Source of the DNA: Flabesymbios commensalis | Lineage: Eukaryota > Annelida > Polychaeta > Terebellida > Flabelligeridae | Direction: 5' to 3' | Length of the DNA stretch: 64,000 nt | Assembly (NCBI GenBank): GCA_964017125.1 | Contig: OZ024908.1 | Span: 83,596,599-83,660,598, forward strand | Shown: positions 23,761-34,830 of the stretch, one piece after another | Layout of the letters: each line of letters begins with the position of its first letter | How positions within the stretch are numbered: position 1 is the stretch's first letter | Notes under the pieces: model-generated | What the model saw: only the letters and a program-made list of their open reading frames with translations | Databases searched by the model: none | Told to the model about the DNA's origin: nothing | Translations under genes and position numbers: made by a program

Positions 23761-24160
23761 GAAATGAACGAATTAAATACCATTCTGAATTAATTTTAAA
23801 TGTTCTAATAAAGCTACATTTTTTACTACGAATTGTTCAGTGTTCATATGAAAAATTAAATTATTCAATTTAACGCTTTAATGAACTAGATGAGTACAGC
23901 ATACTTAGAGAGCCATGCCATATACTGCTGTATGCTAGAGAACCTGATGCCACCATCATCTGTGATGGGGGATCATAGCAAATCCCCCGCAATCCGCAAG
24001 CTAATGTAACAGAAAACCACTCCGCGGCATTACAGCTATTGCCATGGCAACCAGATAAATGGCTGCGTGATGCAAATAGGAGAGACGAGTTGAATGGTGA
24101 ATCAGTGACGAGATGCTCCCGAGATCTAGGTGAGGGGGGGTTGCGAGAAGCTACTGTCTG

Positions 24161-24412
24161 CAGTGGCGGATCCAGAGGGGGGCGCAGCCGGCGCCCCCCC
24201 CCCCCCGTTCAGGGTCCCTAAAACAAAAAACGGCCATATTTCGGCCGAAATATGGTCTAGAATGCGTCATTTGAGGCCTTAGATTTCAAAATTTTCGGGG
24301 GGACTTGCGCCCGAACCCCTCTGGAGCATATGAGAGCCAGCTGTGGTTTGTATGAATTATTTCAAAAATCGGCGCCCCCCCCCCCGTCTGTCAATTGCTG
24401 GATCCGCCACTG
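24161..24412. mobile_element. Short TIR element, CAGTGGCGGATCCAG type
   Basis: Starts CAGTGGCGGATCCAG and ends CTGGATCCGCCACTG, with poly-C/G tracts just inside both ends. GTCTG flanks both sides (24156..24160 and 24413..24417), possibly part of a target duplication. CAG...CTG ends resemble hAT-type MITEs, but the assignment is tentative. A single end of the same family is at 28681. Confidence 0.7.
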
Positions 24413-24447
24413 GTCTGTGGTTTTATGACGGGAGTATTATAGCCGTG

Positions 24448-24520
24448 CAAAGACAAACAGCCGTAACTGCTTACTTGAAAAGTAAGCAGTTACTGCTGCT
24501 TACTTTTGCAGTTATCAGAC
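24448..24520. repeat. GCAAAG hairpin repeat, diverged
   Basis: GTGCAAAGACAAACAGCCGT and a central CTGCTTACTTGAAAAGTAAG palindrome. The right arm is altered. Confidence 0.55.
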
Positions 24521-24849
24521 ACTGCTATATACAGGTGCAAGTGAATATTGCTTTACGTCGCTTTCTGCACAATCATTGCAATATCGCGACAGAAGGAATT
24601 AGCCCAAAGTCGAGACTATGCCCCCACTCTTATCGAATGACTTCGAGGGTTCTTTATAGTGGACAGTGCCATGTACAGCACTGTACACTCCATACCTTTG
24701 AACAGTTTGGAGCACTGTATATGCACAACCTCGATGACAAATATCCGACCCGTTCGGGATTAGAACTCAGGTCTCTGACAATAATAATTAGTGACATACA
24801 TTAAATTATGATATTACTACTTCACTTAAAAAGTGTATTATACATATAA

Positions 24850-25310
24850 AAAGCTAGTGATGTTTACTACATCCACAAGCTGCACTCCATGAGCATTGAT
24901 TATTTACATCGTATGTATGAAGTTTGTTAAAATAAAATTCATTTATCTTACGTTTAAAAATATTAATGCTGCTGGAAGCACGAATGCTGTCAGGTAAAAT
25001 ATTTTTTCCAATCCTATTAAAATACGAATTATAAAATATAGTTGTTTTCACACGGGACCTTTTTAAAAGAATACCCTTTTGTGCAGATCGACGACCTGTA
25101 CTGGTAATTAATAAAATTCGAAAAGTTACAATTAACTTTCCCATAAATGTAATTAAATAAAAAACAGAGATCATGTATTTCTCTACGGAAAGAAAGGGGT
25201 AGTAGTGATAATTTTATACATCTATCTCTATAGGATATATCTGAGAAATCATTAAGAATAAATTTGGTAGCATGTCGCTGCACCTTCTCCAATGATGCTA
25301 TTTCTTTCAT
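24850..25310 (-). pseudogene. LINE reverse transcriptase C-terminal fragment
   Basis: The minus strand from 25310 encodes SLEKVQRHATKFILN, then YRDRCIKLSLLPLSFRREIH and LCFLFNYIYGKVN, the conserved EKVQRRATK...L..L..RR stretch of CR1/jockey-type LINEs. After a frame change it continues with FYNSYFNRIGKNILPDSIRA. The 5' part is missing, and on the minus strand the (ACTC) array lies directly upstream. Confidence 0.75.
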
Positions 25311-25322
25311 TCATTTATCCAT

Positions 25323-25597
25323 GCACTCACTCACTCACTCACTCACTCACTCACTCACTCACTCACTCACTCACTCACTCACTCACTCACTCACTCACTC
25401 ACTCACTCACTCACTCACTCACTCACTCACTCACTCACTCACTCACTCACTCACTCACTCACTCACTCACTCACTCACTCACTCACTCACTCACTCACTC
25501 ACTCACTCACTCACTCACTCACTCACTCACTCACTCACTCACTCACTCACTCACTCACTCACTCACTCACTCACTCACTCACTCACTCACTCACTCA
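25323..25597. repeat. (ACTC)n microsatellite, about 275 bp
   Basis: Essentially uninterrupted tetranucleotide array, directly 5' of the LINE fragment on its strand. The repeated LTHS frames are not genes. Confidence 0.98.
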
Positions 25598-25599
25598 TG

Positions 25600-27100
25600 A
25601 GTGCGCAGGTATGAGGATCTACAGCTCACAATGTATACATTTTTGCATTCAGAAGTATGAACTTGACATGATAATGTATGCCTTTCTGGCTCTAACCTTT
25701 CAATGCCTTACATCAATGCCTTACACCTGTACACCGAGATCCATGGTTGAGTGATCAAAGTGCAAAACTCTAACGTGACTACAAAACTTTGAATTGGCCA
25801 AATTATTTATTTCATCTCATATCTGCAGTACTTTGATTTTTAACACTCTGCCTTAAGTAAAAAGAATATTTCTGCTTCTTAGATTTGTTCTTGTCTACAA
25901 AGTTGGATCCCAATCTAGGCTCAGTATTGATCAGGAAGTCCTCGCAAATTGAAAGGTGATATAATGATGCCGAGCTAAGCGAGGCTAACATTTTTGCTAC
26001 TTGGGCCATTAAATATTTATTAACAACATATATATTTCACGGAAATTTAGTCGAATATATTTATTTAAAAAATACCCCAGCACCCCGACCCAGTTAATTG
26101 AATGGTGGCCCTCTAACCGTAAAAATACATCCAGGTGAAGTTGTGGTAATTAATTTTGATGTTATTTAAATGATTACTTAACTAAAAATGAAAAGTTTAA
26201 AATCTCATAAAAGCAAAAGTAATAAGGATTTTTCAAACATTATTTAAGTTTAAATATGAAATTTCATAAAAACAATTTTGAAATTTTCGATCTCAACGCC
26301 CTTTTAGTAACAGTTCACACTGAAGGATTAACAGATTAAGGTCACTTGTGATTTTAGTCTTTAATTTTACAGAAACGATTTCAGTCGCCAGTTTGTTTAT
26401 TTATATCACTAGTATGATGTAAATACACTGCATAGACATAAATGGTGCCAACAAAAATGTATTTTAAATCATATTTCTCTATTGTCGGCCTAATTTTATG
26501 CAAACGTTGCGGATTTATGGGGAAGGCTAAAAAGCCATATGAAGCATTATTTTGCTGGAAAGTTTTGCTGAACCTTTGTACCCACGTAACCGTATTAGAA
26601 ACATATCTGCTCCAGATGTGTCACTGGGCCAAAAATTATCAGATTATATCAGGGAGTATAAATACAACAGCGATTACATCTTTGTAGAGCGTAACGGACA
26701 AATACGCTGGCCCTGTAAATGTAAATCTCAAGTATTAGGCCTATAAAAAGTGGTTATTGTGACTTCGTACTAGGGCCTACTGCATCAATATTACATAAGC
26801 CTATAGTAGGTACGTTATAAATCATGTAAAAGATAAAATGTAACCTACACAATTATTTTAAAAAAAAATGTTAAGAAATGTGAATGAAGATTTCATTTAT
26901 ATGTTTTAAATATTTATATTCACTGTTTTCCCCTGAAATTTTGTCAAATTTATCAAATTCCCTGATTTTCCCCTGATTTTTCTCAAATTCATCAAATTTT
27001 CTAATTCCTCTCTGACTGGAAAAAATAATCTCACTTTTCCAGTTTTTCCCTATTTCCAGTGTGAATGGTAACCCCGTTCATTCATTCATTCTGAGAGAGG
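25600..27100. other. No recognisable gene
   Basis: AT-rich. Unrecognised small frames at 26442..26746. TTTTCCCCTGA/CAAATT words repeat at 26930..27010. No domain, splice context or known repeat seen. Confidence 0.4.
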
Positions 27101-27111
27101 TATACCAGTGT

Positions 27112-27380
27112 AGCCGTGTCGTCCTCTCCGAGGCCGTGGATTGATGTATTAATTTTGCTTTACCCAAAAAATCCAACATGGCGGTGACTGAGAACGATCC
27201 CTACCCCATGGTCCGAAAAATGAGCTGAGCTCTGACCTCTGAGCTGAGCATGTGGGCATGGGACTGAAATGTTACTGATTCTAATATTTTTGACCTGATT
27301 ATTCCCCGATATTTTCCGATATGGCAGTCCAAAGAAATGTTCCACGATTTTGTACGCGGTCAATCTATGGCTGAAACCGC
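27112..27380. repeat. Roughly 300-bp dispersed repeat, copy 2
   Basis: Same ordered words as 13657..13946 (TAGCCGTGTCGTCC ... TGGCTGAAACC). It runs straight into the G-rich minisatellite. Confidence 0.7.
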
Positions 27381-27382
27381 TT

Positions 27383-27830
27383 GGGGGGTGCCATTTCATC
27401 TCCAGGGGGGGGTGGGGGGTATCCGGGTTAAGGGGTAGGCCTACCATTCCATCTCCAGTAGGGCCTCCCGCTTAGGGGGGTACCATCCCATCTCCAAGCG
27501 GGCTTCTCGCTTAGGGGGTACCATTCCATCTCCAGTGGGGGCCTCCCGCTTAAGGGGTACCATTCCATCTCCAAGAAGGTGGGATTCTGTTTAGGGGGGT
27601 GCCATTCCATCTCCAGGGGGCAGTGGTTCCGCTTAGAGGTGTACCATTCCATCCCCAGTGGGGCCTCCAGCTTGGGGGGGTACCATACCATCTCCAGGGG
27701 GGGGGGGGGCTCCTGCTTAGGGGGTACCATTCCATCTCCAGGGGGAGGGTCCCGCTTAAAGGGGTACATTCCATCTCTAGGGGGGGTTCCCGCTTAGGGG
27801 GCCACCAAGAAATCTCCAGGGGGGCGCGGG
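27383..27830. repeat. G-rich minisatellite, about 10 units
   Basis: Units of about 35 to 45 bp built on ACCATTCCATCTCCAG plus a G-run and CTCCCGCTTAGGGG. Unit length varies through the G-runs. Open frames on both strands repeat the unit and do not resemble a real protein. Confidence 0.85.
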
Positions 27831-28579
27831 CTGGCGTTAATTTCAACCCGGCTCGGCGGCGGGCTGAAAATTTTAAATTTTATTATATATTCATATAGAG
27901 CAGTTCTTGATGTAAATTATTTATTTCACGCAAAATCCACCCGAATTTATTTATTTTAAAGATACTCCATCCCCCCCCCCCCCCCGAAAATTGAACGGTG
28001 TGCACCTTAGTACACCACTATTATCAGCCGGACCGACCAAGCAAACAGGATAAATTGATTCTATGTTAGCTGAATGCTGGGACAGCGTCGCTAGCGTGCT
28101 CGCTGGGGAGACGATCTGCTACTGGCAGGAGAAATGTTCACTGCCGGCCTCCCAGAGAGGTTGTGACACGTAATGTCACTGCCGGCCACGCAATCTGATT
28201 GTGACGTTTACGCTCACAGTCGGCATGGAGATCTCCATGGAATGCTCCCGGCCACGCAGGGACGTTTTAGAGGTCGGAGTGGTCAACAGGTCGCAATGAG
28301 GCAGCAAGCAAAAGACGTACAACCCAATGCAGTGTCAATGTTAGCTCACCGTTTACGACGTTACCGTTTTGCAGTGAGGGGGGGGGGGGGCATTATTCTA
28401 AACAATCTTAAAACTTAAGATTATCTTAACTTGCCCTCGTTTCCGTTAGAATAGTTATTATTAATCTTAACGTTTTTGATTAAAATAAGAGGAAATTAAG
28501 ATAATCTTAATTTTACGATTCTTATTGGGATGGCCCAGTAGGCTATCCGGGACGTGAGTCCTTGTAACAGCTGATGGAC

Positions 28580-29045
28580 ACGGCTGTCCTACTTATACCG
28601 ATCCATGTAACACCGGTCATAATCTACCAAGCCCAGAACCAAAATAAATCTGCCACCCATGTAAAACCCATAACAGATATAGTGGCGGATCCAGGATCTG
28701 AAAAAGGGGGGTGCCCGGGGTTTTGGGGGGGGCTTGCCCCCAAGATTTTTTGTAAATTTTAGCCAATTTTGGGGACTTTTTAAAGTATTTGCCGAAATAG
28801 GAGGGGTGCCCCCCCTCCCCCCCTGAGATATATTGCATAATCTTTCAAATCCAGAACCAAAATATATCTGCTACCCATAACAGATATGTGGCATAATTTT
28901 CCCAGCCCAGAACCAAATTTCGTCTGCTACCCATGTAACACCAACATTATATATGGCATAAGCTGCCATGCCCAGAACCAAAATAAATCTGCTACCCATG
29001 TAAAACCCATAACAGATATATATGGCATAATCTGCCATATATACA
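28580..29045. repeat. Imperfect tandem repeat with inserted TIR fragment
   Basis: CAGAACCAAAATAAATCTGC with CACCCATGTAAAACCC and ATAACAGATAT recurs at about 28635, 28853, 28908 and 28975. 28681..28830 is inserted sequence starting AGTGGCGGATCCAG with G and C runs, related to the element at 24161. Confidence 0.6.
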
Positions 29046-29190
29046 GAATATTTAGACCCACAACATACGTATTCAAATGAAGCGGATAGAGCTAACTAAG
29101 ACATTTATGATGATTTCAAATTAAACAAACCCCCTGGTTTCCATGGTTTATCGTGTTTATACAAAAATATTTCAGCGTCGTAAAGGTTAG
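29046..29190. mobile_element. Family-3 MITE, right half
   Basis: CATACGTATTCAAATGAAGC, GAGCTAACTAAGACATTTAT, GGTTTCCATGGTTTAT and TTTCAGCGTCGTAAAGG. Left hairpin absent. Confidence 0.65.
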
Positions 29191-29551
29191 GAGAAAGAAG
29201 GGGGTATTAGGACCCCTGACCTTCTTTCTGAATACGCCAGTGTAAACCGAAAGCAACTCGGACTGATTTGTATTTTTTCCCAGGTACTAATGTTTATGTA
29301 CTGTTTTAGTAGGCCTACAGAACAAAACAAAAAATGTGGCAAATATCTCGCTATCAGCAGTAACCTAGTTTTATAACGACAGTTGGCGACGTGATTTCTA
29401 ATTGACTCGAGCAGTTGACTGTGAACTGGGCCAACGCCCAACTAATCGCTGAGCGGATTGGCTGTGAAATCGGACCAGATTATTATAATTTGTCTTACTT
29501 TTTACGGATCCATGGATGCAGGTTTGGTACTTGTTCACATCTTGGTAAATT

Positions 29552-29772
29552 AGATCCACTTATGGGTGATATTTTGTCGTGCCGGGCTCTACGGCCAACA
29601 TTTCTTTCTCTTCGACCGCGTCCCACTTCAAATATTGTCGGATCACACAGCAAGACTTCTGTTCTACATCTGCCACCGCTCCACCCCCGATGTTGTTTGC
29701 CCTATCACTTGCTACAAGTACAAGAAAGGTCGCCGGGGTGTCATTGACAAAGTCGTGTGTCGACAATCATAA
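29552..29772 (+). pseudogene. Unidentified coding-like fragment
   Basis: The + frame after a stop at 29551 runs about 70 codons to TAA at 29770..29772 and includes YGQHFFLFDRVPLQIL, LLFYICHRSTPDVVCP and KYKKGRRGVIDKVV. Codons strongly prefer C in the third position (TAC, TTC, CTC, GAC, CGC, ATC, CAC, ACC), unlike the AT-rich surroundings, which is why I take it as derived from a real gene. There is no ATG and no clear 3' splice site at its left edge. I do not recognise the family. It could be a last exon with a missed acceptor, or a piece of a mobile-element gene. Confidence 0.35.
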
Positions 29773-29967
29773 TTATCGTTCCCATGTATGATTCAAATAT
29801 GCACGTACACACAACACACCAACATTAACATAAATAATTCAGTTCAGGCCTAAATAATGATGTTGAACAGTTGAAATTATTGCTGACGTAGGAACAAGTT
29901 GGTCAGTGTGTTTGGCATTTTTCACCAATCGCTTTTTGCTACGTGCGATTAGAAGCTCCGTCAAGGG

Positions 29968-30205
29968 TCAACCCTCATCCTGCTAAGTTAATTTATTTCA
30001 ATTTTCACCCACTTGAAGTTGTGTCTCGCTACCGCGATCCACAACTTCAAGTGGGTGAAAATTACTGATATTTGTTTAATTTGATACCAAACATTTGCAA
30101 ATTTTGCTGGTTCAACTCTCATTTCATTCTCAAAGCCATTGATTTTATCGCCAAATAAAACAAATTAAAAACGACCAGAGTCGCGATCAGTGGGTTAAGG
30201 GTCAA
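29968..30205. mobile_element. Family-1 MITE flanked by TCAA
   Basis: Left TCAACCCTCATCCTGCTAAG, right GATCAGTGGGTTAAGGGTCAA. The hairpin arms, CACCCACTTGAAGTTGTG and its reverse complement, pair perfectly. TCAA stands on both sides in place of the usual TTAA. Confidence 0.8.
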
Positions 30206-30237
30206 TCTAAGAGTGCGTCACTCGCTGATTACGGAGT

Positions 30238-30328
30238 TATGTATACTGCTTTACAAATACAGTATCTGCTTATACTTGTAAAGTAAGCAGATACTGCCTT
30301 TTGGCTTTGCGCAGCAGTATAAGCTAAC
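30238..30328. repeat. GCAAAGCC hairpin repeat
   Basis: TATACTGCTTTACAAATACA and a mirrored right arm TACTGCCTTTTGGCTTTGCG with central ACTTGTAAAGT. Confidence 0.65.
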
Positions 30329-30329
30329 A

Positions 30330-32205
30330 CAGGAAAAATAGGAATGCTAACATTGGCATATTCGACATCTATAGTTTTATTATGAACAATACGATCATAT
30401 TTCAGTACAATAAAAGTACAGAATTTTTTTTCCTATCAAAACCAACCGGAATAGAGTGTCAGAATCGATTATTAGGAAAAGACTCGAGGTAAAATCTGTC
30501 ATGTACATGACAGACAATGGAAAAAGTAAGCTTTAGAGTCTTTTGTTTACTTGAGGAACGGTTAGAGAAGTGCATTATTGCTTTTCGTAGGTTTGTCACG
30601 TGTTGCGGGGTACCAATAGTACTCATTGTAAAATAAATATTTGAACCATAGGCCTACAATACCATCTAGATTTCTAATCAAAATCGGGTCTGTTATGGTG
30701 GTTTTATGGGGGAGCTGTGCACATATATTTGTCTACAATCATGAAAATTTGCAAAAGTCAATTCTCATTGGGGACGCCATATTTTACAATTCAAAGTTCA
30801 AGTGAATAAATCTTGATCTCGCATGATAATATTAGAAAAAAGCTCATTTTTAATGAGTAATATAAAGGAACTTTGTAAGTGTATCGTACGCCTAACTGTT
30901 CACATGTCAGTGTTATCGCTGTAGTAGCATGGGATATGATCATGATTACGCCGTTTGATACATTGTTCGTTGATTTATTGCTGTTTGTTATAGTGCTCAT
31001 TTGGTTGGTCATAAGCCTGATTAATCATTTTGTAGGTCAAAATAACATTAATCCTGGATAAAAGGCTTAGGAGTAGCCTATGTGAAAGAGCAAAGCAAAG
31101 GCATTTTCAAGTATGAATGTTTACTATTTACAAGTAGCCATACATATGCACCAAATATAACATCGACGAAGTCATAAACCTTAGAAAAATTATTTGGTTG
31201 CAATTTCATTATTTGCATTATTTGCATTATTTATTTTTTATAAAAAAAATAGCTTTTGAGTGGTGATCATCTTGGGTTTCTATTATTCGATCTAAGTTAC
31301 GTTTACTAGAATAATAATACTTTTATTGACAAGTAGAATAAGTATGTTACAAATATCAGTGTGAAAAAAATATGGTACCTAGAGATATTTATATAAAAAA
31401 TGTATAAAAGTATATTTATAAATATATACGCTAGACAAAAACATATCTAGATCCCATAAGGACATAGTCCTGCATACATTTTCAAAATAATCCTGTTTCA
31501 TTTCAGTGAGGTAAACACTTTTAAGCATAATGCAACTGGTTTCGATCAAAAAGATTCGCAGAGGTCTAGTTTTTAATAAACATATATTTTTTATTCAAGT
31601 GAGGCTGGCAATTGTATTAGCAGTGCCAAATTCAAGTGAATGAAATAGTTATGTTAAAGTGCAGTATAGTAAGGTACTTAAGTCTGTTTCATGTTTGAAT
31701 TGACACAATTCATATTCAGCCCCATGATCGCACAATAAACTTTGATAACGAAAGCAATACATTCACATTTTATCAGTGAGGATTGAGCTATTTTTCTCTT
31801 TATTTGACATAATCTTCTTTGTAATTTCATCAAATAAAGTGTCACGATATTTTGAATGAGACACACATTGTGAAATAGGCGTTAGATGAGAGGAAAGTGT
31901 TCTAATTCTGAGAGGAAAGTGTTCTAATTGTAATTGTGTGACTTAGTTAGTCAGTGGTGGAAAGATCTTGTTTTTGAATGGCTGCCATCGTGGACTTTTT
32001 AGTATGGGATCTCAGTTATGTTTGCTGTCAAAAGGCATCAGATTTAGAGGCAGTGAGATAAAAAAAATCTCGTTGGTGTGTAATGGGACCTATCTGTTTT
32101 TGAATGGCGGCCATTTTTAATTGTCCAATATGACGACCCCATTGAGACATGTTTAGAATTGGCTTTGGCCCCCAGTAGATATGAGTTCAGACTCATCATG
32201 CTTCT
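30330..32205. other. No recognisable gene
   Basis: AT-rich with no coding pattern, splice context or known repeat that I can support. GAGAGGAAAGTGTTCTAATT is duplicated in tandem near 31890..31930. Confidence 0.4.
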
Positions 32206-32207
32206 TT

Positions 32208-32285
32208 GTCTTCTTCTTCTTCTTCTTCTTCTTCTTCTTCTTCTTCTTCTTCTTCTTCTTCTTCTTCTTCTTCTTCTTCTTCTTC
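32208..32285. repeat. (CTT)n microsatellite
   Basis: Pure CTT/TTC array of about 75 bp. The poly-leucine frame is not a gene. Confidence 0.95.
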
Positions 32286-32429
32286 CGCCAAATACTGGTC
32301 AAATTTCAATAATGAAGACGGGGCAAGGCATGCGTGTGAATGAAAAATACAGTTGAACAACACATGCTATCATAGCCATTCTGTCTCACCAAAAGAGTGA
32401 GAAAAAGTATATTATACAGTGGAAAAATT

Positions 32430-33190
32430 GTGTATGTTGGCTACAGCTGATAATGTGCAGTTTATTTCAGGGGAGTAATGCTAGTGATGCTGGCTTTGAA
32501 AGCATCAACTGTGGAGGCCTGTGACATTTGCGGTGGTAAGTTGTTCCATGTGGTCTTTGTTCTAGAGAAAAAAATGTATTTAAATGTATCTATGTTAGTT
32601 TGGTATGGTTTGAAACCCAGGGGGTGTGTACGTACGAGAGCTTCTTAACTTAGGTCGGAGGTATGGGTGAGATGGTATAGCCACAACTCCATTTACGATT
32701 TTGTAAAGCATGATCAGCTTCGAAATGTTTGTCCTTTCGTGTAATGGCTATCAATTTAGTAAATTAACATGCTTGTCTCGCTGCTGGTGTTATGGTATCG
32801 GTTTAGGCAGTATCTGACAGCCCGACGTTGGACAGATTCAAGCTTCCGTGAATTTTTTAAAGCTTGTGCACGAAGAAAATAATTAATTTTGATCGCAAAA
32901 CGTTTATTTGTTACCGTTAACACATCACGTTTGCTCCATTAAATTCCATAAGCCAAAACTATTTCCAATTTAATAATTTGCCTAGATCTTCCTGAAGTGA
33001 TTGACTGTCTGAAGTGGTCGAAATAGTACGGTAAACAATGATTTGTCTGTAAATAGGCGCACTCCAGATGAAATTCCATTTGGTAAGTCTTTAATATGGA
33101 GTAGAAAGAGAATTGGTCCCAAGACAGACCTCAAAAAAGATATTCGAGTGGTGGAAAGTATTTTACACCACTGCTTCATAACCATACCCT
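32430..33190 (-). pseudogene. LINE reverse transcriptase remnant
   Basis: The minus strand shows SVLGPILFLLHIKDLP and GVRLFTDKSLF near 33120..33030, where FTDK stands for the catalytic FADD, so the active site is lost. It is followed by LESVQRRAVRYCLNRY with SSETSML at about 32840..32770 and FFSRTKTTWNNLPPQM near 32580. These follow the normal order of a CR1/L2-type LINE 3' half. Stops and frame changes throughout. Confidence 0.75.
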
Positions 33191-33299
33191 TTCAACATAT
33201 TTGACTATTAATTTTTATGGTAGGATAACAAGCCACTTTCTAGCAGTGTTATGTACGTATTTTAATCGAACAATCGGTGCGATTTTCTTATTGAGATTA

Positions 33300-33540
33300 C
33301 CAGTGTCTTCTTAAAGAGACCTCCATTTTATTTATTTCACTTTATAATTACCTCACATATATTTTAAAGGAATTTTCAAAGGAGAATTTTCAATTTTGGT
33401 ATTATGAAAATTTAATTTATATGAAGCTATATAGCCTACCTATAAAATACAAAAAAAAACAATGTTGAAGCACTGAAGAAGACGAAACTAGCTCTATTTT
33501 CAAGACGTATGTTGTCATGTAAACAAGCTTCTTTATATCA
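33300..33540. repeat. Dispersed repeat, TATATGAAGCTATATAGCCTA family
   Basis: Shares the TATATGAAGCTATATAGCCT, AATACAAAAAA, AAGCACTGAA and CGTATGTTG words with 40640..41000 (same strand). The same words occur inverted at about 60770..60950. Confidence 0.6.
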
Positions 33541-33696
33541 TACAACACATTAGACCACAAATACTGACCATCTCAGACGGCATGATCAAAGTAACCACCT
33601 GGATACATCAATAGCTGCCGCCCTTAATTGGTCTGGGAACGCGATGATGGGGGGGGGGGTTCCCCCGCAGCACGTATTTAATTGCCTTAGCCTCAG

Positions 33697-33989
33697 TGGC
33701 TGAAACAGGTTTTAGCCACAGATTGACCCAGTACAAAATCGTGGGACATTGTTTTGCACGGTCATATCTAAGACTTTCCCTCGAAAAATCGTGTCCAAAA
33801 TTTTTTTTTCAGCATTAGTAACATTTCAGTTACATGCCCGGATGCTCAGCTCAAAAGTCGCACAGACATTAAACAGTAATGGACATTTTTCGGTCCTTGC
33901 GGTCCAGATCACTCTCGGTCACCGCCATGTTGAATTTTTCGGCTCAAGTAAATACATAAATCCACGGCCTCGGAACCGACACGGCTAGA
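33697..33989. repeat. Roughly 300-bp dispersed repeat, copy 3, inverted
   Basis: Reverse complement of the repeat at 13657 and 27112. Ends CCGACACGGCTAGA at the right. Confidence 0.7.
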
Positions 33990-34439
33990 ATTGTCTGCTC
34001 AACGCTGGGCTGATGGCACCAACATGTGGCCCAATGCTCTAGGAACATTCAAATGTCCTTCAGCAGGTGTTTAGGAATATAAATAGTTTGATTGGGTTTT
34101 CGCTGGATTAATAAAATGTTGCTATTTTTTTTTTTAAATTTATAAATCTATAAAATCTTGATTTGTGGGATAGGGCCTACACTACTTCCACCACTACAAA
34201 ATTAAAAATTAATGTCATCCAAATTGATGTCAACATGATAGCCTACCGCAGAGCCGCTTTAAAGCACTAGCGAGCACTTTCGCCGTCGCAAATGTGATTA
34301 TCTGGCACTGCATTGCCCCGACAATTTCAAACTTCAGTACAGGACAATTGCGATAGAGATTTTGTATTCAAATAACTGCAAAAACATTAAATGCCTCACT
34401 TATCACGAAGATTGAAGGCAAAGTATCCCCGTTACAATA

Positions 34440-34830
34440 TACCTCGTCTACCTGCGGTGCTATTGCAGCTCTCGCATCAGTGCTGGCGCTGATGTAGGCT
34501 GTGGTAGCCCTAAATAACCGGCAATAGCGTGTTTGACATTAGGTCTCTCACGTGGCATGAATGGAGCTACCCAGAGGGAGTTATCCTTCCTATTGTTATT
34601 CTGCGGACTATCCGACCCGAGGATAGCGGAGCTGCGCAATGTGCCACAGAGTTTCAACATTAAATTGCACAGCGAAACCCAAGTCTCCGGCCGTCTGGGC
34701 ATGTCTGGGGGTAGATCCCCTGGACATGCCCAGAACCCCTTATCGGGCGAGCGAAGGAAAACGCTCTCAATAACCCACCATGCCCTATCACCCCCACCCT
34801 CGCATCATCATCTGACATCATTCATCTGAT
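34440..34830. other. Moderately GC-rich, unidentified stretch with a hairpin
   Basis: Open frames on both strands (34460..34702 minus, 34533..34829 plus) have no recognisable product. 34694..34734 is an inverted repeat, TCTGGGCATGTC mirrored by GACATGCCCAGA. Its arms GGGCATGTCT and GGACATGCCC each fit the p53-family half-site pattern RRRCWWGYYY. Confidence 0.35.

Noticed and set aside
25264-25614. Open frames of repeated LTHS
   Set aside because: Translations of the (ACTC)n array; no other coding evidence.
27428-27898. Proline/tryptophan- and glycine-rich frames on both strands
   Set aside because: Products of the G-rich minisatellite. Both strands are open only because of the unit composition.
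34460-34829. Overlapping 80- and 98-residue frames
   Set aside because: Both strands are open, with no recognisable motif and no splice support.
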